Source: Hordeum vulgare subsp. vulgare (taxonomy: Eukaryota > Streptophyta > Magnoliopsida > Poales > Poaceae). From it: a stretch of 64,000 bases of DNA. The translations under genes and the position numbers were made by a program. Positions 32,719 to 44,770 of the stretch are shown here, in pieces. Within the stretch, counting starts at the first letter, position 1; the number at the start of each line of letters is the position of its first letter. The DNA lies in assembly GCF_904849725.1 (NCBI RefSeq), contig NC_058522.1:235513084-235577083 (forward strand). Reading direction: 5' to 3'. Below the pieces are notes generated by a model, which saw only the letters and a program-made list of their open reading frames with translations, was not told the origin of the DNA and ran no database searches.

Positions 32719-32795
32719 GGATGGTGCCGAGGGGTTTCGAACCCACGACCACCAGAAGCCACAAAACACCACTACCACTCCGCTATGCGCTTGGA
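32719..32795 (-). ncRNA. tRNA-like sequence 2 in the Y 3' LTR
   Basis: On the minus strand TAGCGGAGTGG is a perfect A box and GGTTCGAAACC is close to the B-box consensus, again about 44 nt apart. The acceptor arms do not pair. It lies about 75 bp from tRNA-like sequence 1, on the same strand and in the element's sense orientation. Confidence 0.5.
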
Positions 32796-33358
32796 TCTTA
32801 ACAGAGAAGAGGAGGTAACTCTATTGAGCAACCCCTCTGGTCTTTCCTCTGCCCGACGGTGGCCGGAACAAGGGAAGCACCACGCCGGCGATCTACACCA
32901 AATTGAACTGCGGCTCGTCGATGGAAGGGAGAAGGGGCTCCCACGGTTCCATTCCACTAGCTAACTCTCCTCGAGGAGGCCTACATCTACTGCTCGACGA
33001 CACGCGGCGGCGCCAGCGACAGAGACATGCTCGGCGGCGATGCTACGGTTCCTACGCGCTAGATCTATCGACAGGAAGGGGGAGGAAGACTCGTGCTCAC
33101 CCACTGGATGAGGATGTCGTGCGTGTCGGAGAGGAAGTAGAGGAAGGAGGAAGAAGCCGCGGCGAATGGGATCGAAGGAGAGGAAGCGGGCCGTCGTCGA
33201 GGTAGGGGAAGCAGACCCGATCTGCTCCTCCTAGCTGCGGGAGCGGGTCCCCTGGAGGTCCCGCATGCTCGCCGAAGGGTTGGAGAGGACGAAGGGGCAC
33301 GACAGCGACGACGAGGAGCTTCTCACGTCTCGGCCATGGCGGAGGAGGCACGCGCTTA

Positions 33359-33457
33359 CCTGCGGCCGACGAGGGAGAGGGAGGAGGAGATGGGGAAAGA
33401 AGTGGCGGCGGCTTGGAGGAACCCTAGGCTCTGCACGGACGCCAAGGGTTCTTTATA
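33359..33457 (-). promoter_or_regulatory. core promoter, leader and splice donor in the Y 3' LTR
   Basis: The minus strand shows CCTATAAAGAACCC (TATA at 33451-33457). A GC-rich leader follows (GCCTAGGGTTCCTCCAAGCC, then C/T-rich runs) and GCCGCAG/GTAAGCG, a strong 5' splice site at 33360/33359. The same arrangement is kept in the other LTR (TATA 43951-43957, donor at 43859). The promoter would start transcripts that run through the rest of the LTR to gag. Confidence 0.6.
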
Positions 33458-34182
33458 GGAGGAGGAGGAGGCGAGGAACGCGTGGCCTCGACGTCCGTGA
33501 CGGCGTCGCCTGTCTGTCTTGTCTCCTCTTTGACGAAACTGACGGAAGAAGGAGGAGGAAGACGACGTCTACAAGGAAAGGCTACGCGCGAGAGGGAGTT
33601 GGGCCAGCCAGACGGAGAAGGCCCAACTGGATGCGCTAGATAAGAAAAAGGAAAACCCACTGGGGTTTTCCTATTTAAAACAAAACAGAGACAAAACTAA
33701 ATGCACAGGCAAATCTGTTGAAGCTAAAAATAAAACAAAAATGCCCCTGGTCATAAGGAATTATGACGTATTTAAATAAAATGGAAAAGGAATTTTTGGA
33801 GCCTTTAAATATTTACAAAACAGAATTAATGGATCTCTTTTGTGAATATTTGCATCACTCCAAACAAAGGTTCAAACACTAAAAACATAGCATCACATCC
33901 ACCACAAATCATACTAAAACATGAGCATTTTTGAAACAGGGATGGAGCAAGTGAAACTTCGGCTTGAGCTAAATAGAGAGGGGGGAAGTTTTGGATCCTA
34001 TTTTAAATCTAACAAGTTGCACCCTACTTCAAATGCACCACTCATTACAACACATCACACACCACATATCATCACATGCCACACCACATACATTGATCAC
34101 ATGAACAACAAACACAAGGGACATGGAATGATAAGGATGCATACATGCAAAGGAAAACAAGACATGAGCACATGAAATACCA

Positions 34183-35910
34183 AGGGACATGGAACACGTC
34201 ATGCACATCTGCAAAGTCTGAAGGGAGCTCAAGCTGATATGCAAGGTCGCCTCTCTTGCCAACAATTCTGAAAGGACCCACGAAACGAGGTGCAAGCTTG
34301 CCTTTGATGCCAAAGCATTGTGTACCTTTCATAGGGGAGACCTTGAGATAGACGAAGTCATCGAGCTCATAAGACATGTCACGATGCTTGCTATCATAGT
34401 AGCTCTTCTGACGGGACTGCGCTGCTCTGAGATTATCCCGAATGACCCGACACATCTCTTCAGCTTCTTCTATCAAGTCATTCCCAAGAATCTGACGCTC
34501 GCCGGTCTCGGACCAGTTGAGCGGGGTACGACACTTCCTGCCATAGAGAATCTCAAACGGAGCTTTGCCTGAACTAGCTTGATAACTGTTGTTATACGAA
34601 AACTCAGCGAAAGGTAGACAGTCTTCCCACTTCATGCCAAAAGAGATAACACAGGCTCTCAGCATATCCTCAAGGACCTGATTGACTCTCTCCACTTGAC
34701 CACTAGTCTGAGGATGAAAAGCTGTGCTGAAGCGTATCTTCGTGCCCATCGCAGACTGAAAAGAGTCCTAGAACTTGGAAGTGAAGATACTTCCGCGATC
34801 CGAAGAAATCATCATAGGCACGCCTTGCAAAGATACTATCTTGGAAGTGTACAACTTTGCAAGCTGAGCTGCGGAGATGGATTCCTTGACTGGAAGAAAA
34901 TGAGCCACTTTACTCAACTTGTCGATGAAGACGAAGATGACATCGTTACCCTTCTTGGACTTCGAAAACCCGGTGATGAAATCCATCTCAATATGGTCGA
35001 ACTTCCACTCGGGAATGGGCAATGGATGCAAAAGACCTGATGGATGCTCTGCTTTCACCCTTCGACATACATCACATTCATTTACGAACTAAACAATCTC
35101 ACGCTTCATGCGGGTCCACCAGAAGGTCTATTTCAAGTCCTGATACATCTTGGAGCTTCCCGGATGTATAGAGAGCAGAGAGTTATGAGATTCTTCCATG
35201 ATTACCTTTCTGAGATCACCTTTCGGAACGACAAGACGATCCTCAAAGAACAACGTGTCTCTGGAATCAACACTGGAGCACCTATATTTGGGAAGTCCCT
35301 TTGCCAAACCAATCTTGACTTTCTTCACCATTGAATCAAGAAGCTGTGCTTCTCGGACTTGATCTTCCAAGGTAGGAGAGATCTGAAGATTTGCAAGAAA
35401 TCCCTGAGGTACTAACTGAAGGTTGAGCTTTCTGAAAGATTTACAAAGGTCAGGTTGGAGAGGCTTCAGAATGAGGCTGTTGCAGTAAGCCTTCCTGCTC
35501 AAAGCATCTGCCACGACATTAGCTTTGCCTGGCGTGTACTCAATGCTCGGATTAAAGTCTTGGAGCATTTCCACCCAACGAGTTTGCCCGAGATTCAGGT
35601 TAGGCTGGGTGAAGATGTACTTGAGACTCTTGTGATCGTTGAACACTTCAACCTTTCGTTCCAACAAGAGGTGTCTCGAAGTCATCAGAGCATGTACCAC
35701 TGCTGCCAGCTCAAGATCATGCACAGGATAATTCTTCTCAGCTGGCTTCAACTGCTTGGAGGTATAAGCAACCACTTTCTTCTCTTGCATCAGAACTACA
35801 CCAAGACCTTGAAGAGAGGCGTCGCAGAACACTTGGTAAGGTTTGGAGTCATCAGGAGGAACCAAGACTGGAGTAGAGGTGAGCTTCTCTTTGAGTGTGT
35901 CGAAGGCCAA
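34183..35910 (-). pseudogene. gypsy Y RNase H and integrase
   Basis: RNase H occupies about 35500-35910 ([39 protein letters not shown]). The integrase zinc-binding arm has His residues near 35190 and CDVCRRVK near 35070. The core shows IEMDFITGF, ISSDRGSIF and TSGQVERVNQ, so D, D and E are all present. The C-terminal part has LAPRFVGPFRIV and ends abruptly at VHDVFHV, where the frame runs into LTR sequence at 34182. Any chromodomain is deleted. Stops at about 35126, 35068 and 34768 break the frame. Confidence 0.9.
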
Positions 35911-36948
35911 ATGACACTCTGGAGACTAGACATACTTCACACCCTTCCGAAGAAGACTTGAGAGAGGCTTAGAAATCTTGGAGAAGTTCTCAACGAACCT
36001 TCTACAATAGCTTGTAAGCCCGAGAAAGCTTCGAAGCTGCTTCACATTCTGTAGAGGCTCCCACTCAACAATGGCCTGCACCTTTGACGGATCAACTTTG
36101 ATGCCCTCGGCAGAGATGATGTGCCCAACATAGACAACTTATTTCAACCAGAACTCACACTTGGAAAACTTGGCATAGAATTCGTGCTCTCTCAGCTTAT
36201 CAAGCACCATCCTGAGATGTTCTTCATGCTCTTCTTCAGTCTCTGAAAAGACCAGAATGTCGTCGAGATACAGCAAGACGAACTCATTCTTGAACGGAGA
36301 GAATATGTAGTTCATCATTCGACAAAATGTTGGTGGAGCATTTGCCAGACCAAACGACATGACCGTATACTCATACGAGCCAAAACTAGTCCTGAAAGAA
36401 GTCTTCGGAATATCCTCTTCGCGAATGCGAATTTGATGATAGCCCATTCTGAGATCGAGCTTGGAGAAGATCTTAGCCCCTTTCAACTGTTCGAACAACT
36501 CATTTATGTTCGGAAGTGGATACTTGTTTCTGATTGTCTTCTTGTTTAATGGACGGTAATCGACACACAATTGGTCCGTGCCATCCTTCTTCTTGACAAA
36601 CAGTACTCCACAGCCCCAAGGAGACGAGCTTGGTCTGATCAGACCCAAACGCTCCTGCTCATCGAGTTGCCTCTTAAGTTCCTTCAGCTCTTCTGGACCC
36701 AATTTGTACGTTCGTTTGCACACAGGCTCAGTACCTAGTTCAAGCTCAATAACAAATTCAACTTCTTGATGCGGAGGCATTCCTGGCAGCTCTTCTGGAA
36801 ACACATCTTCATATTCGCAAACCACTGGGACTTGCGAAATAGGATTAATCTCACCCTTTTCATTCAAAGAGAACAGACAGATTGTGTCATCGCGCGCCGT
36901 GAAGATAATCACGTCCTCCGAAGAGTGAGTAAGCTTCACTTCTTTAGC
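35911..36948 (-). pseudogene. gypsy Y reverse transcriptase
   Basis: Ty3-type RT in the same frame as gag. Motifs: [62 protein letters not shown], catalytic YLDD (in [13 protein letters not shown]), and SKCEFW just before a stop at 36136-36138. The frame then continues with GHIISAEGIKVDPSKV and FLGLTSYCRRF. A further stop lies near 35929. It would make cDNA from a tRNA-Met primer. Confidence 0.92.
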
Positions 36949-38393
36949 TTAACAATCAATCGATGCCTTGTTCATGGCCAACCAGTCCATACCAAGGATC
37001 AAATCAATGTCGGAATTTCCCAAGACATACGGAGAAGCCAGAAAAGAATAACTTCCTATCTTGACAGAGACATCAGGAACTATAGAATTTGACCTCATCT
37101 GCGCACCCGGAGAAACAACATCCAAAGGTCTATGCAAACTTGTCGAGGGGAAATCATGCTTGACAGAAAATGACTTTGACATAAAGCAATGCGAAGCACC
37201 AGAATCGAACAAGACTTTAGCAGGAAAATCATTGACTGAAAGGTTACCCATAATCACATCTGAGGAGTTGTCTGCTTCAGCTGCATTCACCATATTGACT
37301 CGAGCAGACCTGGGGTTGAACTTGACAATAACATTGCTTGGAGGTTTGCCTGGAGGAGGAGGCAGAAGACGGAACTGAGAAGTGCACTTGTTGGCATAGT
37401 GACCCTTCTGCCCACACTTGTGACAAGTAACATGTGCTGGCTGACGGTACTGTGTCTGAGGAGGCCCTTGCTTCTGCTGCTGGAATCTCTTCTGAAAAGC
37501 TGGGTTGGGTGGGTGGGAAAAACCACGGCCACCTGAATGCTTGAACTGCTGCATGTGCCAAGGAGGAGGAGGAGGAGGAGACACCCAATATTTCTGTTGC
37601 TTCTGAACCATGTGAGTTGAGGAAGACGAGCTGGAATCTCTGAAGCGCTTCTTAGAATTCTCCACCCCGAGCAAAGCTGCCTCAGCCCCGAGAGCTAAGT
37701 TGTAAAACTTATCGAACTCCTCAGGATCGTGCAAAGCGAGAGCTAACTGCAAATCTTCTTTCAAGCTACCTCTGAACTGATAGATCTTGCTCTTCTGATC
37801 AGGGATATCCTGCAAGGTGTATCGGGCTAGCTCGTGGAACTCGATGTTGTACTTGTACACGGAGTTAACACCTTGCTTCAAGCGCCTAAACTTCTCACGC
37901 ATTTCCTCCACTAAGCTGGACGGAATGTAGTGGGATCTATAGTCACGGCAGAACTCATCCCAAGTGATCACTCTAGCACCCCTAGAATCCTTCAACTGTT
38001 GCCACCAGATAGATGCTTGCCCCTTCAGGTGGAATGTTGCAAACTTGACGAAATCCTCTGGACGAACATTGTTACATTCAAAGTGCTTGTTCATGTCACG
38101 GATCCAACCTCAGCATCAAACGGCTGGTCACAGGAAGTGAAAGTCTTCGGCTGATTTGACAGGAACTGACTCAGATTAGCAAACTGATTGCCACCATGAT
38201 TGAAGTTGCCTTGCTGCTAATTAGTCCTCTCTTGTAACAACTATATTAGCATCTGAGTGTTTGCATTTGTAGCAGCCATCACCGCTTGACAAGCCTCTGC
38301 AGGAGGAGGCGGCGGTGGAGGAGGATTCTCCGGAGGAGGAGGTGGTGGCGACACATCCTCACGACCTGGATTCTGACGAGTTGCTGGAGCCAT
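36949..38393 (-). pseudogene. gypsy Y gag and protease
   Basis: The start is ATG 38393, followed by a Pro-rich stretch (PPPPPPENPPPPPPPP). A 1-bp shift near 38115 precedes the capsid part (WWQQLKDSRGARVITWDEFC, GSLKEDLQLALALHDPEEF). The zinc knuckle CHKCGQKGHYANKC fits CX2CX4HX4C. Protease follows with VLFDSGASHCF. The frame ends at TAA 36949-36951 and resumes in the same register with RT, so this stop is a mutation within one original gag-pol frame. Confidence 0.9.
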
Positions 38394-39435
38394 CCTGAAG
38401 ACAGACAACACATTAGCCCACAGAATAAATTGATGGTATAGCTGAACCAAAAAGGTAGGAATATCTCAACAGGAATATAGCAATTGCACTCGAACAAAAA
38501 TAGTAAGAATGCTTCCTCAAAGTGACCGTCGACAAAATTCTGATTAAGACCACTTGCAAACAACTATGAGCTAGAACTGCTCGGAACAAACATGTGCTCG
38601 AGATTTCATCCGATATCTTCGTGGATAAGATCGAACAGGCTCGAATTTACAGTAGGCATCCTATGCAAGGTAGTGCACACGACTTACGAAGTATCCCCGA
38701 GTCGTAGCGAGCTACAAGGACTCTTTAAGACACAATGAGAACTGCTGTAAGACGACCGTGAACAAACATACCCACTGAATGTCGAATCCCAACCTCACAT
38801 CATGCATCTGTAGGAAGATTGTCCTATAAGTTACTACTTGATATCCCACCTATGAATTCGCGAAATATCTTGTCATGCAATCTGGTACACGGATACAAGG
38901 AGGAATATTCACACAACTCCTATACTAACCCGTTCAATGTATCACATCCATCAACACATAACCAAAATCTCGGACCTTCATCTACTACAGACCCTCGTGA
39001 TCACAACGATACAAAGTATGGCAGTACTCCCGAACAATCTGCACCAATATTGGGGACATCGGGGTTATCTCGCCACTACTAGTATTGAAGCAATTACGAA
39101 CATCCTTCGTTCTAAGATACTCAGAAATCTGAATGATGGCGATGTGCACATGAATCCCCTCGAGCTCAACTCCCCGGAAGAAATCAAGTCAGACAGGAGG
39201 CACCAAGACAGAACTTCGTCACATTGATATCATATAGATTTCAAAAATACCCGCGTGATCCTAAAAATTTTTTGAGCGAGAAGAGGAGTAGAATTAAGAT
39301 TTCCTAAGTCAAGAACCTCACAAGAGCATGGAAGAGGAGAAAAAAGAATCCTACTCTCCGATATAACTAAGACTCAAAACATTTTACTAGACTCGACTCG
39401 GCCAAGTACGATCACACAAAGGCTCCTATGGTCGT
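38394..39435 (-). other. gypsy Y leader between primer site and gag
   Basis: About 1 kb without a supported gene. The minus strand has short frames only. If the LTR splice donor is used, its acceptor should lie here or just before the gag ATG; I could not single one out. Confidence 0.5.
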
Positions 39436-39452
39436 AAGGCTCTGATTACCAA
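39436..39452 (-). promoter_or_regulatory. primer-binding site of gypsy Y
   Basis: Two bases after the 5' LTR the minus strand reads TTGGTAATCAGAGCC. It matches the tRNA-iMet site TGGTATCAGAGC with one inserted base. This fixes the orientation of Y. Confidence 0.85.
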
Positions 39453-39715
39453 CTTGTAACGACTAAGATGCGGTCCTTTCTGATTTAGGGAACGAGGCCC
39501 CAAAATGGAAAGAAGCGCATCTAAGCGTTTCGCAAGCACGATAACATAGCACATACATAATAAAGAATGACAAATGGGGAATCATTTGCCATCTAATAGA
39601 TAATATCAGAGTTTACATCACACATTTATTCAGACAAGGTAGTTCTGCTAGGAACTACATAACATGAGAAAAGGCTATGCTACCCTGCATGCTTGCCCAC
39701 GATCACGACCACACC

Positions 39716-39862
39716 TCAGTCTTCTGGATAGTTCACGTACACGTAGTTGTTCTCCTCATCGTACTGCCACGCTAGCTGCGTGCCATCGGGATCACCTGTG
39801 TCGGGCGTACCTATACCTGTTGGTGTGTTGAAGTAATCTGTGAGCCACGGGCACTCAACAAT
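39716..39862 (-). other. short open segment near the LTR end of gypsy Y
   Basis: On the minus strand 48 codons are open, from after a TAG (39863-39865) to TGA (39716-39718). The composition looks protein-like (TDYFNTPTG, TGDPDGTQLAW, NYVYVNYPED). In the left LTR (about 26210-26360) the same region is shifted and partly replaced by a small duplication. There is no ATG. It may be a remnant of a coding exon captured in the LTR. Confidence 0.3.
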
Positions 39863-42800
39863 CTATGACCTCGGTGCCAGAACTAGTCAAGTTATTAGGT
39901 AAGGAAGGTTCAGTGTTTAGGTTGCAACATCCTAAGCATTTATGGTGGCTAACTTACGTAGAACAAGTTATATATGTGGTCTATGCTAGCGGGCGAACAC
40001 TAGCTGATCAATAAGAGCTCCTAAAAACCTACTTACATCAAACATAACCCCACCGTTTTCCCGATCGAAGAGAGGTCTTCGAAGGGGACAGTCACGGTTA
40101 CGCACCCAGTTGGCAATTTTATTAGATTAGGTTCAAGTTATCTATAACCAGATGTTAAGAAATATTCCAAGTTGCCACATAACCGCGGGCACGGCTTTCC
40201 GAAAGATTAAACCCTCCAAGGGTGCTCCAACTAGTCCATCACAAACGGTCACGTGCCGCAAAGTAATCCTCTATCATGAATCTCGTGATCTTGTCGGATT
40301 CCTTAGAGGAAAACCTCAACTCTGGGGAGAACCAAAGCTTCACCGGGATTCCTATACGCAAGATATATTGCTAAGGTAAGACAAGACTAGTAGGACCTCC
40401 CAACGTGTCGACGACCCTGATAAGAGCCGCGTATCTTAGTCTCAGGACATGCCGGATAAGCGAAGCGTACATTGGCCAGAGAAATATCCCGAGTTGCCCC
40501 GGGATGGCCCCACACGATGCTCTAGTTTGGACCAACACTCATGAGGAGCACTGGCCCGGGTTGTTGATTAATTCCTCGGGGTAGCTATTCCCTATGTAGA
40601 TTATTATTAAGTGATTAGCAAATTAACACCCATGTTGGGTCCTGCCGGACAAGTCTTAACACTACACGATTTATCAAGGGGGTCCCCATAACAACCCCGA
40701 ACGTGTTAGGAGCGATCGGTTATGGAATCAAACACCCGTAGCCGGAAACTATGGCGGCAATAACGGAACAAAACACCTGGCAAAAGGCTAGGCCTTCCAT
40801 TATATACCAAGTATATATGTGCATTAATTAAATAACATATTTAACGTAATGATATCAAACTCATGTTATCACATGAGACAATGCACCTACAACTAGCAAC
40901 GCTAACACTAGAAGCTAAGCAAAGCCGACTTAGCCATTCAATATTTTCTAGGAGGGGAAAAGTGTTTGGGTTTCATGGCAATATCATGAGGCAATTATTT
41001 CAGTGGTAGGCAGCGAGCATATGACGAAGGAAACGTGAATCTAAGCACAACAAGACTAGAGATGGTATCAAGGTCATATCATCTTGCCTGTGATGTCTTC
41101 AGCTTGGAACTGCTCTTGTTCGTCCTGCACGTGCTCTCCCGAATCCACATACTCGCTCTCCGATCCCAGTCCTACCCAACATAAAAATAGCATCCAATGA
41201 ACAACAACACCACAAGATGCAACAAACACATGATGCATGAGATGAGAATGAACATGCATCTCTATTCCGGCTACTTGCACATGCATGCGAAGAAACTACA
41301 AACTTCTGGACAGAACTGCACTCTAAGCTATCTTAACATGCATGAAGATGTCATGAACAGATGCATCACGTGAAAACGATGCAAATACATATAAAGAATG
41401 TTACGAACGGAGCTACGGATCAACCGGAATCAACGAAACAAGAAATGGAGTCCTACGGATCAAATCCATCACAAACACACCCCCATGGCATACTTTTGGT
41501 ATTCCAAGGTTGCCACATCATAAAAAAACAAGTCTAGATGGGGTGGTGCAAAGAAACTCACCACACCATCAACTATGCAATCACAAGCATGAAAACATCA
41601 AAACTATACATTTTGTCCTAAACAGTATCATAGCAGTTTGAGAGCTACATGCAAAGCACCTACAGCCACCCAAATGTGCCAAATAGGATATGTGTGAGAA
41701 GCTATTCAAAATCACTACAAGCATGAGCAAAAAGATAATTCAAAGGAGATTCACACAGAAAGATCTACAGCTGCTAACTTGGACAAAAATATAAGTTTTT
41801 AGGGACTTAGTGAAATTCTCAGATTCTCACTAGTTGTTTATGCTCTGAAGCATTTTGACAGGACCCAAATCAATATCTATAGGAAGTCAAATGGAATGAA
41901 ATTTGATAGAGAGCTAGACAAACACAAAAGCTACAACTTTCCAGTTGATTGCAGGGGCTGATTCCCAACATATGATCTTTTGCAAGCACAACTACAAGGG
42001 AAGAAAAATAACAGCACTTTCTCAGACTTAGTGAAAATTTCAGATTTTAACTAAGCTGAAATTTTCAGCCACATGTCTACTTAGACTAGGCACAACTTGC
42101 ACATGTAAACTCCAAAGCATGAAACAACACCACCATGCTGTATAGAGGTTCACCCTCTACTACCACAACAAGGAATCAACCTCTTGGGCTCATCACCCCA
42201 CATGGAACCAAGCTCTAAACATTGAACCAAACATAAATATGACAGTCCCAGAAAGTGTCCAAAAGGGAAATCTGATTCCACCATTGGATTCCTGGGATGA
42301 TTATACCCCATAAACATATATAATACCTAGGTACTTGCATAGAACAAATGGGCACAAAGCTAAGAAGAAAATATACATGGAATCACATAGAGGGAAATAG
42401 TGCTATATCACATGCTTCTCACTAGATCATCACCTACACATGCACTTGCACACACTCACAAATACAATGGTGCACATGAGGGGTAGACCTCATGTTCATG
42501 TGTGTTAGCACACCACCACACACACACATACATCAAGCACACATATGTCAAGCACCTACACATGCTAGTTAAACACACACACTTACTTACACTCACATCA
42601 TGCATTCCTACACCTACACATACAAGCTTGCACATAAGTGATTATCAAGGCACACCATGCCTTGGCATGTGGGTGTCACACACACACATGCACACACCAC
42701 ACACACACCACAAGATCACATACACTACACACAAAGTATGTGGGGGGGGGGACCCCACACACACACACACTTGCACAAGCTAGTGCTTAAGTTCATCTCT

Positions 42801-43066
42801 CATGCACATGAGTAACACTCACACACATGCATCACTACCCTAGTGCAATTCACACATACTAATACACACCACATACATGGTAACTCACACATGCACTAGC
42901 TCAACCACAAGCACCACTAACTACACAAGCAATCTAACTAAACTAGAGATGAAATCTACTGGTTTATCCCTCTTGGACAACAAAAATATTGCTGCCAAGC
43001 TACTAACAGTAAACAGGACATGTAGGCAGCAAGCAAAGCAAAACAGATAAAATTAAAATTAAAAGG

Positions 43067-43293
43067 GGCAGTGGGGATTCGATCCACAACCTACTGATCA
43101 ACACACACACTTCAAACCACTCTGCTACTGCTCCTTGCTCGACAGAACAGAGGAGACAAGCAGGGTAAACTATGCCCCTGCTGCTACTGATGCTACTTTG
43201 CCGAATAAAATACAAAAAGGGATGGCGCCGAGGGGTTTCGAAGCCACGACCACCAGAAGCCACAAAACACCACTACCACTTTGCTATGCGCTT
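43067..43293 (-). ncRNA. degraded copies of both tRNA-like sequences in the Y 5' LTR
   Basis: Both tRNA-like units of the left LTR are present at the same spacing. The A boxes read TAGCAGAGTGG and TAGCAAAGTGG. The B boxes are partly damaged (GGATCGAATCC kept but one arm lost; GGCTTCGAAACC). Confidence 0.45.
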
Positions 43294-43950
43294 GGATCTT
43301 AACAGAGAAGAGGAGGTAACTCTATTGAGAAACCCCTCTGGTCTTTCCTTTGCCCGACGGTGGGCGGAACAGGGGAAGCACCACGCCGACGATCTACACC
43401 AAATTGAACTGCGGCTCGTCGATGGAAGGGAGAAGGGGCTCCCACGGTTCCATTCCACTAGATAACTCTCCTCGAGGAGGCCTACATCTACTGCTCGACG
43501 ACACGCGGCGGCGCCGGCGACAGAGACATGCTCGACGGCGATGCTACGGTTTCTACGCGCTAGATCTACCGACAGGAAGGGGGAGGAAGACTCGTTCTCA
43601 CCCACTGGACGAGGATGTCGTGCCTGTCGGAGAGGAAGTAGAGGAAGGAGGTAGAAGCCGTGGCGGAGGGGATCGCGGAGAGGAAGCGGGCCGTCGTCGA
43701 GGTAGGGGAAGTAGACCCGATCTGCTCCTCCTAGCTGCGGGAACGGGTCCCCTGGAGGTCCCGCGTGCTCGCCGAAGGGTTGGAGAGGACGCAGGGGCAC
43801 GGCAGCGACGGCGAGGAGCTTCTCACGTCTCGGCCATGGCGGAGGAGGCGCGCGCTTACCTGCTGCCGACGAGGGAGAGGGAGGAGGAGATGGGGAAAGA
43901 AGTGGCGACGGCTTGGAGGAACCCTAGGCTGTGCACGGATGCCAAGGGTT

Positions 43951-43957
43951 CTTTATA
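43951..43957 (-). promoter_or_regulatory. TATA box in the Y 5' LTR
   Basis: The minus strand has CCTATAAAGAACCC, identical in context to the left LTR copy, followed by the same GC-rich leader and the donor GCAG/GTAAGCG at 43860/43859. As the 5' LTR this would be the promoter of the element. Confidence 0.6.
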
Positions 43958-44770
43958 GGAGGAGGAGGAGGAGGCGAGGAACGCGGGGCCTCGACGTCCG
44001 TGACGGCTTCGCCTCTCTGTCTCGTCTCCTCTCTGACGAAACTGATGGAAGAAGGAGGAGGAAGACGACTTCTACAGGGAAAGGTTACGCGCGAGAGGGA
44101 GTTGGGCCAGTGAGAGGGAGAAGTCCCTACTGGATGCGCCAGATAAGAAAAAGGAAAACCCACTGGGGTTTTCCTATTTAAAACAAAACAGAGACAAAAC
44201 TAAATGCACAGGAAAATCTGTTGAAGCTAAAAATAAAACAAAAATGCCCCTGGTCATAAGGAATTATGACCTATTTAAATAAAGTGGAAAAGGAATTTTT
44301 GGAGCCTTCAAATATTTACGAAACAGAATTAATTGATCTGTTTTGTGAATATTTGCACCACTCCAAACAAAGGTTCAAACACTAAAAACATAGCATCACA
44401 TCCACCACAAATCATACTAAAACATGAGCATTTTTGAAACAGGGATGGAGCAAGTGAAACTTGGGCTTGAGCTAAATAGAGAGGGGGGAAGTTTTGGATC
44501 CTATTTGAAATCTAACAAGTTGCACCCTACTTCAAATGCACCACTCATTACAACACATCACATACCACATATCATCACATGACACACCACATACATTGAT
44601 CACGTGAACAACAAACACAAGAGACATGGAATGATAAGGATGCATACATGCAAAGGAAAACAAGGCACATGAAATACCACATGGAATATACTCTCATTGC
44701 AAAGACAAGATGGACCCACATACAGAAGGTTCCAAATAAGGCAAGTTACACTTTGGGCCATTACAGGTGT

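Larger units (their letters stand above)
25953..34182 (-). repeat. gypsy Y 3' LTR, truncated and split by LINE 2
   Basis: It matches the right LTR at 39455-44679 once the LINE (26459-29469 plus one 14-bp duplication) is removed, about 5.2 kb. It lacks the last 80-90 bp present in the right LTR (44680-44765). The missing part is the U3 start and adjoins the internal deletion at 34182/34183. It contains, left to right, a short open segment, a CA-rich block, two tRNA-like sequences, and a TATA box with a splice-donor-like site. Confidence 0.9.
25953..44765 (-). mobile_element. gypsy Y: chromovirus-like LTR retrotransposon with 5.3-kb LTRs
   Basis: The plus strand runs from TGTAACGACTAAG to GGCCATTACA, flanked by GGTGT (25948-25952 and 44766-44770). 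The internal region (34183-39454) has the tRNA-Met primer site on the right and one gag-pol frame on the minus strand in the order gag, protease, RT, RNase H, integrase. Single-frame gag-pol and the integrase core suggest a Del/Tekay-like chromovirus. The chromodomain region is missing through a deletion. The left LTR carries LINE 2. With 5.3-kb LTRs, non-coding sequence is about two thirds of the element. Confidence 0.92.
39455..44765 (-). repeat. gypsy Y 5' LTR (5.3 kb, complete)
   Basis: It runs TGTAACGACTAAG to GGCCATTACA on the plus strand. It is the only complete LTR of Y. It contains an empty LINE 2 target site near 39953, a CA-rich block at 42430-42930, degraded tRNA-like sequences at about 43067-43150 and 43216-43293, and the TATA box at 43951-43957. 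Confidence 0.93.

Noticed and set aside
32719..32795. Functional tRNA gene
   Set aside because: A and B boxes are good but the acceptor stem does not pair, so only a tRNA-like status is claimed.
33265..33639. Arg/Gly-rich open frames on the plus strand, also at 43765-44181
   Set aside because: They are shadows of the GC-rich, CTC/CCT-rich leader of the Y LTR on the other strand. Their lengths differ between the two LTR copies.
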